From: Christiangramia sabulilitoris
GTDB lineage: Bacteria > Bacteroidota > Bacteroidia > Flavobacteriales > Flavobacteriaceae
Assembly (NCBI RefSeq): GCF_007050985.1
Contig: NZ_VHSF01000001.1
Coordinates: forward strand, 1,381,456 to 1,445,455
DNA: 64,000 nucleotides
Direction of reading: 5' to 3'
The notes under the pieces were generated by a model that saw nothing but the letters and a program-made list of their open reading frames with translations, was not told where the DNA came from and searched no databases. Position 1 is the first letter of the stretch. The number at the start of each line of letters is the position of its first letter. Below, in pieces: positions 36,798 to 44,673 of this stretch. The position numbers were made by a program, and so were the translations under genes.

Positions 36798-39071
36798 ATG
36801 AAAAAATATTTATTAATAACGACACTTTGCCTGGGAAGCTTTTCTTTCTACGGCCAGCAATCAGGGATTAAAAGTTCTGTTCAGGAGGTAGAAAAAAAGG
36901 TGGATTCAGTTTTAAACCTGATGACCCTTGAGGAAAAAGTTGGGCAAATGATCCAGTATAATGGTAGCTGGGACTTAACCGGTCCGGCTTCTGAAACTGG
37001 AAATAAAGAAAAAGAAGAAAGACTTAAAAAAGGCCTTGTTGGTTCCATGCTCAACGTTCTTTCTGTAGAAGCTACAGAAAAAGCACAGCGTTTAAACATG
37101 GAAAATTCCAGGATCAAAATTCCACTCATTTTTGGTTATGATGTGATACATGGTTACAACACTATCTTTCCGGTCCCTTTGGGGGAAACTGCCAGCTGGG
37201 ATATGGAAGCGGCACAGGAATCTGCACGTATAGCTGCTCTCGAGTCTGCAGCACAGGGTGTGAACTGGACCTTCTCGCCCATGATTGATATTTCCAGGGA
37301 TGCCCGTTGGGGCAGGATCATGGAAGGATCGGGTGAAGACCCTTATTTAACCGCAAAAGTAGCTGTAGCGAAAGTAAAAGGTTACCAGGGAGATGATCTT
37401 TCAGATCCACAATCCATAGCTGCCACCGCGAAACATTTTGCCGGTTATGGTCTAGCTGAAGGCGGTAAAGACTATAATTCTGTACACATCGGTGAGAACG
37501 AACTGCGCAATGTTGTACTTCCTCCATTCAAGGCTGCCGCAGATGCCGGGGTGGCAACTTTTATGAATAGTTTCAATACCATAGACGGAATTCCGGCGAC
37601 CGGTAGTGAATATCTGCAAAGAGAAATTCTTAAAGGAGAATGGGACTGGCAGGGGTTTGTGGTTTCAGACTGGGGTTCTATCTCTGAAATGATCCCGCAT
37701 GGATTTGCACGAGACAAAGTTCACGCGGCAGAGATCGCGGTTACTGCCGGGAGCGATATGGATATGGAAGGCGGTGCTTACCAGGCGGGTCTTGAGCAAC
37801 TGGTAGAAGAAGGGAAAATTGACGAAAGTCTTATCGACGAAGCTGTAAAAAGAGTACTTCGAGTAAAATTCAAATTAGGTCTTTTTGAAGATCCTTATCG
37901 TTATAATAACCCGGAGCTGGCAAGTGAAATACCATTTGCTGAGCACCGGAAGACGGCGAGAGATATCGCTAAAAAATCTATTGTTCTTTTAAAGAACGAA
38001 AAAGGTCTTCTACCACTAAAATCTTCAGTAAAAAGTATCGCGGTGATCGGGCCACTGGCAGATGACAAGGATACTCCTATTGGGAACTGGAGAGCACAGG
38101 GGGAAGCTAATTCTGCTGTCTCTGTTGTAGAAGGTTTGAAAAATGCTGATATAAATGCAGAGATCACTTATGCCAAAGGGGTAACCCTTGGCGAAGGTGA
38201 ACGTAGTTTCCTGATGCCATTGAAGATCAATAAAACCGATACAACAGGAATCTCTGATGCTGTTGAAAAAGCAAGGAAAGCCGAACTTGTTATAATGGTT
38301 CTGGGAGAGGATGCTTTCCAGTCTGGGGAAGGTCGCAGCCAGGTAAATATTGGTCTGGCCGGTTTGCAGATGGAACTATTGAAGGAAGTCCAAAAAGTAA
38401 ATAAGAATATTGTTCTGGTGCTAATGAATGGAAGACCGGTGGAGATCACCTGGGCTGCTGAAAATGTTCCTGCAATTGTAGAAGCATGGCAGCTGGGAAC
38501 TGAAAGCGGGAATGCCATTGCAGATGTGTTAACCGGGGATTATAATCCTTCGGGAAAACTGCCGGTATCATTTCCAAGAGCAGTGGGACAGGAGCCTTTG
38601 TACTATAACCGTATGAATACCGGGAGACCTTCTAATGATCAGCACGTTACTTACTCGCATTATACAGATATTACCAATGGGCCACTTTATCCTTTTGGAT
38701 ATGGACTTAGCTATACCACTTTCGATTACGGAGATGTAAGTCTTTCGGCTTCTGAATTATCTTCCGGAGGATTACTTACTTTAAGTGTGCCGGTAACTAA
38801 TTCTGGTAGCGTAAAGGGTAAAGAAGTAGTTCAGCTATATATGCATGATCTTGTGGCTAGTGTCGCCAGGCCAATAAAAGAATTAAAAGGTTTCGAGCTG
38901 GTTGAATTGAACCCCGGGGAAACTAAAACTGTAGAATTCAGCATTGATGAAGAAATGTTAAAATTTTATACTGCTTCTGGTAAATGGGAAGCAGAACCGG
39001 GAGAGTTTGAATTAATGGTAGGAGGTAATTCAGTAGACGTGAAAACCGTAAAATTTGATTATAAAAAGTAA
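36798..39071 (+). CDS. bglX: GH3 beta-glucosidase, BglX-like
   Basis: A 757-residue secreted enzyme with signal peptide ending 'FSFYGQ'. The N-terminal TIM barrel has 'WTFSPMIDISRDARWGRIMEG', 'AATAKHFAGYG' and the nucleophile Asp291 in 'FVVSDWGS'. The alpha/beta sandwich has 'IVLLKNEKGLLPL' and 'MVLGEDAFQSGEGRSQVNIGL'. The C-terminal ~130 residues form a fibronectin-III-like domain ('VKGKEVVQLYMHDLVASVARPIKELKGF'). It removes glucose from the non-reducing end of beta-1,3-gluco-oligosaccharides in the periplasm. It follows the second GH16 by 195 bp, so it may have an additional internal promoter, and its TAA shares one base with the next ATG. Confidence 0.93.
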   Translation: MKKYLLITTLCLGSFSFYGQQSGIKSSVQEVEKKVDSVLNLMTLEEKVGQMIQYNGSWDLTGPASETGNKEKEERLKKGLVGSMLNVLSVEATEKAQRLNMENSRIKIPLIFGYDVIHGYNTIFPVPLGETASWDMEAAQESARIAALESAAQGVNWTFSPMIDISRDARWGRIMEGSGEDPYLTAKVAVAKVKGYQGDDLSDPQSIAATAKHFAGYGLAEGGKDYNSVHIGENELRNVVLPPFKAAADAGVATFMNSFNTIDGIPATGSEYLQREILKGEWDWQGFVVSDWGSISEMIPHGFARDKVHAAEIAVTAGSDMDMEGGAYQAGLEQLVEEGKIDESLIDEAVKRVLRVKFKLGLFEDPYRYNNPELASEIPFAEHRKTARDIAKKSIVLLKNEKGLLPLKSSVKSIAVIGPLADDKDTPIGNWRAQGEANSAVSVVEGLKNADINAEITYAKGVTLGEGERSFLMPLKINKTDTTGISDAVEKARKAELVIMVLGEDAFQSGEGRSQVNIGLAGLQMELLKEVQKVNKNIVLVLMNGRPVEITWAAENVPAIVEAWQLGTESGNAIADVLTGDYNPSGKLPVSFPRAVGQEPLYYNRMNTGRPSNDQHVTYSHYTDITNGPLYPFGYGLSYTTFDYGDVSLSASELSSGGLLTLSVPVTNSGSVKGKEVVQLYMHDLVASVARPIKELKGFELVELNPGETKTVEFSIDEEMLKFYTASGKWEAEPGEFELMVGGNSVDVKTVKFDYKK

Positions 39072-39859
39072 TGATCAGTTTTTCTAAAATATTATTAACC
39101 GGGAGCTTTCTATTAGGCAGTATTTTTTCATTTAATGCTCAGGAAAAGATCATCTTCGAAGAGGATTTCGACGGAGACAGCCTGGATATGAATGTATGGA
39201 ATTATGAGGAAGGTGACGGTTGCCCTAACCTTTGTGGCTGGGGAAATAATGAAAAACAGATCTACGACCGCAAATATGTGGCGGTAGAAGATGGTAAGCT
39301 GGTAATTACTGCCGTTAAAAAGGATGGTAAATATTATTCGGGTAAGATTAACTCTAAAGATAAAGTCGAATTTACCTACGGCGTCATCGAGGTAAGAGCA
39401 AAATTAGCCACTGCCAAAGGTCTCTGGCCGGCGATCTGGATGTTAGGTTCAGATATTAACGAGGTAGGATGGCCTGCCAGCGGTGAAATCGATATACTGG
39501 AATATATTGGCAGGGAACCCGGAATTGTGTTTACATCTTTACATACCCCGGCAAGTCACGGTAATACCATAAATACCAAAAAGACTAAGATCGAGGGTAT
39601 AGAAGAAGGTTACCATGATTTCAAAGCCGTCTGGACTGAAAAATATATCGAATTTTTTGTAGACGGCCGGCAGTTGTACAGGTTCACCCCGCAACAGTAT
39701 AATGAAAGGGATTATCCTTTTAAAAAGAATTTCTATTTCCTGATCAATATGGCCGTAGGAGGAAATCTTGGTGGTGCAGATATCAATGATAGCGCACTAC
39801 CCGATAAATTCTATGTAGACTCTATTAGGGTAACCGAGTTACCCCAAGAATTGCAATAA
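39071..39859 (+). CDS. Secreted GH16 laminarinase, compact
   Basis: A 262-residue enzyme with a signal peptide ('SIFSFNAQ') and little more than the GH16 catalytic domain. The catalytic motif 'GEIDILEY' gives Glu139, Asp141 and Glu144. The start of the domain ('EEGDGCPNLCGWGNNEKQIY') is strikingly like that of the first GH16 ('AIGDGCPDLCGWGNGEAQYY'), so these two are paralogues of the laminarinase type, while the second GH16 is more distant. There is no lipobox, so it probably works in the periplasm. Its ATG overlaps the GH3 stop by one base. A strong terminator follows and closes the operon. Confidence 0.92.
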   Translation: MISFSKILLTGSFLLGSIFSFNAQEKIIFEEDFDGDSLDMNVWNYEEGDGCPNLCGWGNNEKQIYDRKYVAVEDGKLVITAVKKDGKYYSGKINSKDKVEFTYGVIEVRAKLATAKGLWPAIWMLGSDINEVGWPASGEIDILEYIGREPGIVFTSLHTPASHGNTINTKKTKIEGIEEGYHDFKAVWTEKYIEFFVDGRQLYRFTPQQYNERDYPFKKNFYFLINMAVGGNLGGADINDSALPDKFYVDSIRVTELPQELQ

Positions 39860-39861
39860 TT

Positions 39862-39896
39862 AAAAAAAGCGAAACCTGAAAGTTTCGCTTTTTTTA
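39862..39896. terminator. Bidirectional terminator ending the PUL
   Basis: AAAAAAAGCGAAAC / GTTTCGCTTTTTTT stem around a 6-nt loop, A-tract on the left and T-tract on the right. It lies between the GH16 stop and the convergent tadA-like stop at 39894. Confidence 0.92.
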
Positions 39897-40343
39897 ATTC
39901 AGGTTGCGACGTTCTATAAAAAACCGCTTTAATAGTCTGGAGGCTTCTTCTTCAAGAACTCCAGATTTAACTTCGGTTTTGGGATGAAGCTGAACACCAG
40001 ACTTTCGATACCCGCGCTGTTTGTCTTCGGCTCCAAATACGATTTTTGAAATCTGGCTCCAATACAGGGCACCTGCACACATCTGGCAGGGTTCCAGGGT
40101 AATATACATGGTACATTTCTGAAGATATTTTCCACCCAGATAGTTAGCTGCCGCCGTGATCGCCTGCATTTCTGCATGAGCCGTCACATCATTGAGAGTT
40201 TCCGTTAGATTGTGGCCCCGGGCGATGATCTTATCGTTGATTACCACAACAACTCCAACCGGTATTTCCCCTTTTTCATAAGCAGTTTCAGCTTCTTCCA
40301 AGGCTTTTTTCATAAAATATTCATCGTCAAATGGAGAGAGCAT
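39894..40343 (-). CDS. tadA: Nucleoside/tRNA adenosine deaminase (TadA-like)
   Basis: A 149-residue cytidine-deaminase-fold enzyme. The zinc motif 'HAEMQAI' (His ligand and proton-shuttling Glu) and 'PCQMCAGAL' (two Cys ligands) match TadA/guanine-deaminase-type proteins, as does 'ARGHNLTETLNDVTAHAEM'. The likely role is A-to-I editing of the wobble base of tRNA-Arg(ACG). Length and motif order fit TadA, though related nucleoside deaminases cannot be fully excluded. It is transcribed alone, divergent from dxs. Confidence 0.85.
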   Translation of the reverse strand: MLSPFDDEYFMKKALEEAETAYEKGEIPVGVVVVINDKIIARGHNLTETLNDVTAHAEMQAITAAANYLGGKYLQKCTMYITLEPCQMCAGALYWSQISKIVFGAEDKQRGYRKSGVQLHPKTEVKSGVLEEEASRLLKRFFIERRNLN

Positions 40344-40419
40344 GTTTGAATTTTTGTGAAAGATATAAATTTTGTCCCTTCAATTTCAAGACCCGGTATG
40401 CAATTCAGTTTGCAAAATG

Positions 40420-40427
40420 TAACTTTG
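40420..40427 (+). promoter_or_regulatory. Candidate -7 element TAACTTTG for dxs
   Basis: It matches the Bacteroidetes -7 consensus TAnnTTTG and ends 6 bp before ATG 40434. If used, the transcript would have little or no 5' leader. No good -33 TTG was seen at the usual distance. Confidence 0.4.
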
Positions 40428-40433
40428 CTGTAT

Positions 40434-42203
40434 ATGGCCGGAATTTTAGAAAAAATAAATATACCAGAAGACCTTAGAAAATTGGGGGAAGATGAGCTAA
40501 TTCAGCTTGCTGTTGAACTTCGCAGATTTATTATAGATATTGTAGCTACTAAAGAAGGTCACCTGGGTGCCAGCCTTGGGGTAATAGAACTTACAATCGC
40601 CCTGCACTATATTTTTAATACTCCTGAAGACCTGTTGGTCTGGGATGTGGGCCACCAGGCTTATGGCCATAAGATTCTTACCGGCAGAATGGATGATTTT
40701 GAAACCAACCGGCAATTACATGGCCTGAGCGGATTCCCAAAAAGAGATGAAAGTGAATATGATACTTTTGGGGTAGGACACTCCTCCACATCAATTTCTG
40801 CAGCCCTGGGAATGGCCATTGCCTCAAATCTAAAGGGTGAAACAGAGAAACAGCATATTGCCGTAATAGGTGATGCCTCGATCGCCAGCGGAATGGCCTT
40901 CGAAGGCCTGAACCATGCCGGGGTTACCAACGCCAATCTGCTGGTGATCCTTAATGATAACGCAATTGGTATAGATCCAAGTGTAGGTGCACTTAAGGAA
41001 TATTTGACCCGGGCGAGGGTGGGTTATAAACCTGCACGCGATAATATAATTGAAGCGCTGAATTTTAAATATTTTGGACCGGTTGATGGTCATGACCTAA
41101 AAGGACTTTTAAAGGTGCTTAAAGAGATGAAAGCTATTAAGGGGCCTAAGTTCCTTCACGTGATCACAAAGAAAGGCAAAGGTCTTAAAAAAGCCGAAGA
41201 GGATCAGGTTAAGTATCATGCGCCGGGTAAGTTCGAACCAGATACCGGGGAGTTATTGAAGTATGATACAGATGGGTTGCCCCTGAAATATCAGGATGTA
41301 TTTGGACTCAGCCTGGTGGAACTGGCTCGTAAAAATAAAAAGATCATTGGTATTACTCCGGCTATGCCTACCGGCAGCTCCCTTAAATATATGATGGAAG
41401 CCTTTCCCGAAAGAGCCTTTGATGTGGGTATTGCCGAGCAGCATGCGGTCACACTTTCTGCAGGAATTGCTACTCAGGGGTTTACGGTCTTTTGTGCCAT
41501 ATATTCCACCTTTTTGCAACGGGCTTATGATCAATTAATACACGATGTTGCTTTACAAAACCTGCCGGTGATCTTTTGCCTTGATCGTGCCGGCCTGGTG
41601 GGTGAAGATGGTGCCACCCATCACGGGGTATTTGATATTGCCTATGCACGTGCTGTTCCCAATTTAATTATCGCGGCACCATCTAATGAAGTAGAATTGC
41701 GAAATTTATTATATACTGCCCAGCTGGGATTAGAGAATCCTTTAATTATAAGATATCCTCGGGGAAGAGGGGTATTAAAAGAATGGCAGCTTCCTTTTAA
41801 AGAAGTTGAATTTGGTAAAGGTGAATGTTTGCGGGAAGGAAATGATCTGGCCGTTCTAAGCATTGGCAATATGGCAATCAATGTGCAAAAGGCCATCGCC
41901 CAAATCAATAAGCCAGGGAAGATCGCTCATTACGATATGAAATTCATAAAACCTCTGGATACACATTTACTCAAAACTATTTTTGATAAATTCACCAGGA
42001 TCATTACCGTTGAAGACGGGGTCATTACCGGCGGATTTGGAAGTGCTGTCCTGGAATTTGCCGCAAAGTCTGGATTTAGAGGGGATATAGAGGTTCTGGG
42101 AGTGCCCGATGAATTTATTGAACAGGGAAGTGTGGATGAATTACAAGAAATTTCCGGAATTAGCGTTGAAGGTTTAAGACAAAAAATGAAATCAATGAGT
42201 TGA
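40434..42203 (+). CDS. dxs: 1-deoxy-D-xylulose-5-phosphate synthase
   Basis: A 589-residue thiamine-diphosphate enzyme that condenses pyruvate and glyceraldehyde-3-phosphate, the first step of the MEP isoprenoid pathway. The preferred start is ATG 40434 ('MAGILEKINIPEDLRKL'). In-frame GTG 40356 and ATG 40398 would add poorly conserved residues. Motifs: 'WDVGHQAYGHKIL' and 'VGHSSTSISAALGMA' near the N-terminus, the ThDP-binding 'IGDASIASGMAFEGLNHAG..NDN', 'AMPTGSSL' and 'DVGIAEQHAVTLSAG' (transketolase-type pyrimidine domain), and a C-terminal transketolase domain 'VITVEDGVITGGFGSAV'. It is cytosolic. The next gene begins 38 bp downstream with its own -7 element. Confidence 0.95.
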   Translation: MAGILEKINIPEDLRKLGEDELIQLAVELRRFIIDIVATKEGHLGASLGVIELTIALHYIFNTPEDLLVWDVGHQAYGHKILTGRMDDFETNRQLHGLSGFPKRDESEYDTFGVGHSSTSISAALGMAIASNLKGETEKQHIAVIGDASIASGMAFEGLNHAGVTNANLLVILNDNAIGIDPSVGALKEYLTRARVGYKPARDNIIEALNFKYFGPVDGHDLKGLLKVLKEMKAIKGPKFLHVITKKGKGLKKAEEDQVKYHAPGKFEPDTGELLKYDTDGLPLKYQDVFGLSLVELARKNKKIIGITPAMPTGSSLKYMMEAFPERAFDVGIAEQHAVTLSAGIATQGFTVFCAIYSTFLQRAYDQLIHDVALQNLPVIFCLDRAGLVGEDGATHHGVFDIAYARAVPNLIIAAPSNEVELRNLLYTAQLGLENPLIIRYPRGRGVLKEWQLPFKEVEFGKGECLREGNDLAVLSIGNMAINVQKAIAQINKPGKIAHYDMKFIKPLDTHLLKTIFDKFTRIITVEDGVITGGFGSAVLEFAAKSGFRGDIEVLGVPDEFIEQGSVDELQEISGISVEGLRQKMKSMS

Positions 42204-42209
42204 TTTTTT

Positions 42210-42217
42210 TATTTTTG
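42210..42217 (+). promoter_or_regulatory. Candidate -7 element TATTTTTG for the DUF3078 gene
   Basis: A TAnnTTTG match lying just after the dxs stop, 24 bp before ATG 42242. The expected start of transcription is near 42224. The -33 TTG is not clear. Confidence 0.45.
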
Positions 42218-42241
42218 CGAATCTGAAACCCGAATCGATAA

Positions 42242-43234
42242 ATGAAGTTGCCCATCCTGCTGTTTTTCTGCTGCATTTTTTTCCTGAACTCCATGGCCTC
42301 AGAAAAAAGATATCTTGCAGTAAAGGATACCACATCAACCATTACTAAAGACACCACCAATACAGATTCTATGATGATCTATTGGACCGAGAAGAACACC
42401 TTCGGGGTGAATCTTAGCGAGGTTGCTTTTGTAAACTGGAACTCGGGGGGTAATAATTCTGTTTCAGCTTTATTTTATGCGAACTTCCAGAGAAATTTCG
42501 AGCGGGACCTTACCATGTGGCGTAATACTGCTTCCTTAAGATATGGTATCAATGCCCAGGAAGGTCGTGAAATAAGAAAAACCGAAGATGAATTACGCCT
42601 TAATTCTTCTTTTGGTTTCAGGACAGACAGTACTTCCAACTGGTACTATTCAGGAAAATTCAGTTTTAACTCGCAGTTTTCCAATGGATATAAATATCCA
42701 GATACAGAGGTTGCGATCTCCAGATTTATGGCGCCGGGATATACTTTCCTGGGGGTGGGTACAGAGTTTTCTCATCCTGAAGAGGATCTTACGATCTACC
42801 TGTCTCCAATAACCTTTAAATCTACTTTTGTACTCGATCAACGACTTGCCAATGAAGGGATGTTTGGGGTTGAAGCTGCGGTAACCGATGAACTCGGGAA
42901 TATCCTCAGGGAAGGAGAAAATGTGAGAACAGAATTTGGTTTCCTGGTTACCAGCGATTTTAGGAAGGAGGTCTATGAAAATATAGATCTAAGTAATCAA
43001 TTGAGCCTGTATTCAGATTATCTCAATAAGTTTGGAAATATCGATGTGGACTGGCAATTGACGGTTAATATGCAGGTGAATGACTTTGTAAAGGCCAACA
43101 TAGGCTCCCACATACGGTATGATGACGATGTTAAGTTCAAGGAAGACACCAACGGTGACGGGAAGTTAGAAACTTCCGGTCCTCGTATTCAGCTCAAGCA
43201 AATGCTGGGTGTTGGTGTGGTCTATGAATTTTAA
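42242..43234 (+). CDS. DUF3078 family outer-membrane/secreted protein
   Basis: A 330-residue protein with an N-terminal signal peptide ('MKLPILLFF..FLNSMAS'). The body matches DUF3078: 'FGVNLSEVAFVNWNSGGNNSVS', 'RNTASLRYGINAQEGREIRKTEDELRLNSSFG', repeated amphipathic beta strands and a final '(V)VYEF'. It is probably an outer-membrane barrel of unknown function conserved in Bacteroidetes. It converges on the dgt gene with only 2 bp between stop codons. Confidence 0.85.
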   Translation: MKLPILLFFCCIFFLNSMASEKRYLAVKDTTSTITKDTTNTDSMMIYWTEKNTFGVNLSEVAFVNWNSGGNNSVSALFYANFQRNFERDLTMWRNTASLRYGINAQEGREIRKTEDELRLNSSFGFRTDSTSNWYYSGKFSFNSQFSNGYKYPDTEVAISRFMAPGYTFLGVGTEFSHPEEDLTIYLSPITFKSTFVLDQRLANEGMFGVEAAVTDELGNILREGENVRTEFGFLVTSDFRKEVYENIDLSNQLSLYSDYLNKFGNIDVDWQLTVNMQVNDFVKANIGSHIRYDDDVKFKEDTNGDGKLETSGPRIQLKQMLGVGVVYEF

Positions 43235-43236
43235 TA

Positions 43237-44583
43237 TTATAAACTTTGTCCTTTGTACTTTTTAAAGGATGCCACCGTCATGCCATCTGTAAGTGATGCA
43301 GTATAAGAGCAGATCCCTATCAATTTATCATAAACCGAATCAATTTCCTGTAACGGCTCCAGCTGAGGTACAGATTTTAATACCAGGCTTGTAAAATTGG
43401 AGTCCACAGATTTTTCTTCTGGCAGCAAGGCATTGGTATAAATATCCAGCAGATAAGAAAGCATTCTGTAACCTGCAATTTCTTTACTTATCACCTCTTC
43501 GCTCTGGTAGATCTTTTCTATGCTTATCTTGATTATATCCTTGATCTGGGCTTCATAGCTGCTCATATCAAAAAGAGATTGATGAAAATCACCATCTAAA
43601 ATAGTCTGCTCATTCTGGATGAAGATATCTGCCGCCTCTGTAATGAGGGTGTTGATCGCCAGGGAGCGTAAATAGGCAAGCCTGTCTGCCGTATTTTTTA
43701 ACTGGTTGTATTTAGTGGTATTGATATTATCCTTGACCAGTTTGATGAGATATTCCAGGGCATAGTCCTCGTCGATTAGCCCAAGATTGATCCCATCCTC
43801 AAAATCGATAATGGTGTAGCAGATATCATCTGCTGCTTCTACCAGGAAGGCCAATGGGTGCCTGGCGTAGCCAATATCCTTTCCTTCTCTTGTTTTCTTG
43901 AGGCCTAATTCTTCGGCTACCTCCTCAAACACAGCCTTTTCACTCTGGAAAAAACCAAACTTCTTATCTTCTATCTTCCTGCTGGGTTTATGCGGTAATG
44001 ATTCTTTCGGATACTTGGTAAAAGCACCCAGGGTGGAATATGATAGCCTGAGACCACCGGTGATACCCGGCCTGTTCTCTGTCAGGATCCTGAAGCCATT
44101 GGCATTACCCTCAAATTTCACCAGGTCCTGGAATTCTTTTTCTGACAGCTGTTCCTTAAACCGTTTTCCGTTCCCGTGGCTAAAATACTCGCCGATCGCT
44201 TTTTCTCCTGAATGGCCAAAAGGTGGATTACCGATATCATGAGCCAATGCCGCTGCTGCAACGATCGCCCCGAAGTCGTTCATCCGGTAGCCGAAAGTGT
44301 CTTTGAGATGGGGATGCTTTTCTATTAGTTTTTGCCCGGCCAGTCTTCCCAGAGAACGACCAACGACTGAAACCTCCAGGCTATGGGTTAATCGGGTATG
44401 TACGAAATCTGTTTTGGAAAGTGGTATTACCTGCGTCTTATCCTGTAAACTTCTAAAGGCCGAAGAAAAAATGATCCGGTCATAATCTACCTCAAAACCA
44501 AGCCTGGTCTCATTTTGTTCTTTTCTTAGTCTTTTGTGTGTATCTCCATATCGTTTTAGTGATAAGAGTTGCTCCCAATTCAT
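43237..44583 (-). CDS. dgt: dGTPase / HD-domain deoxynucleoside triphosphohydrolase
   Basis: The start is ATG 44583 ('MNWEQLLSLKRYG'); an upstream TTG at 44607 is unlikely. The 448-residue protein converts dGTP (and perhaps other dNTPs) to deoxynucleoside and triphosphate. Motifs: 'RIIFSSAFRSLQDKTQV', HD metal ligands His in 'RLTHSLEVS' and His-Asp in 'ALAHDIGNPPFGHSGE', then 'ADDICYTIIDFEDGI'. Length and motif order fit the Dgt family. Its neighbours nrdA and nrdB make dNTPs, so a joint role in dNTP pool balance is plausible. A -7 element lies 22 bp upstream. Confidence 0.92.
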   Translation of the reverse strand: MNWEQLLSLKRYGDTHKRLRKEQNETRLGFEVDYDRIIFSSAFRSLQDKTQVIPLSKTDFVHTRLTHSLEVSVVGRSLGRLAGQKLIEKHPHLKDTFGYRMNDFGAIVAAAALAHDIGNPPFGHSGEKAIGEYFSHGNGKRFKEQLSEKEFQDLVKFEGNANGFRILTENRPGITGGLRLSYSTLGAFTKYPKESLPHKPSRKIEDKKFGFFQSEKAVFEEVAEELGLKKTREGKDIGYARHPLAFLVEAADDICYTIIDFEDGINLGLIDEDYALEYLIKLVKDNINTTKYNQLKNTADRLAYLRSLAINTLITEAADIFIQNEQTILDGDFHQSLFDMSSYEAQIKDIIKISIEKIYQSEEVISKEIAGYRMLSYLLDIYTNALLPEEKSVDSNFTSLVLKSVPQLEPLQEIDSVYDKLIGICSYTASLTDGMTVASFKKYKGQSL

Positions 44584-44604
44584 AGTATTTGCTTTGTTGT
44601 GGCC

Positions 44605-44612
44605 CAAAAATA
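44605..44612 (-). promoter_or_regulatory. Candidate -7 element TATTTTTG for dgt
   Basis: The minus strand reads TATTTTTG, 21 bp before ATG 44583, a TAnnTTTG match. The nrdA terminator lies immediately upstream of it, so dgt probably has its own start. Confidence 0.45.
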
Positions 44613-44641
44613 TTAAAAAAGGGAAGTAATCACTACTTCCC
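44613..44641 (-). terminator. Rho-independent terminator after nrdA
   Basis: On the minus strand GGGAAGTA / TACTTCCC forms an 8-bp perfect stem around 5 nt and is followed by TTTTTTAAT. It starts 32 nt after the nrdA stop. Confidence 0.8.
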
Positions 44642-44673
44642 TTCCTTAATTCAAATTCGAATTAGCCAAATTT

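Noticed and set aside
40356..40433. Extended dxs N-terminus from GTG 40356
   Set aside because: The extra 26 residues are not typical of Dxs, and a TAnnTTTG element lies inside them just before ATG 40434.
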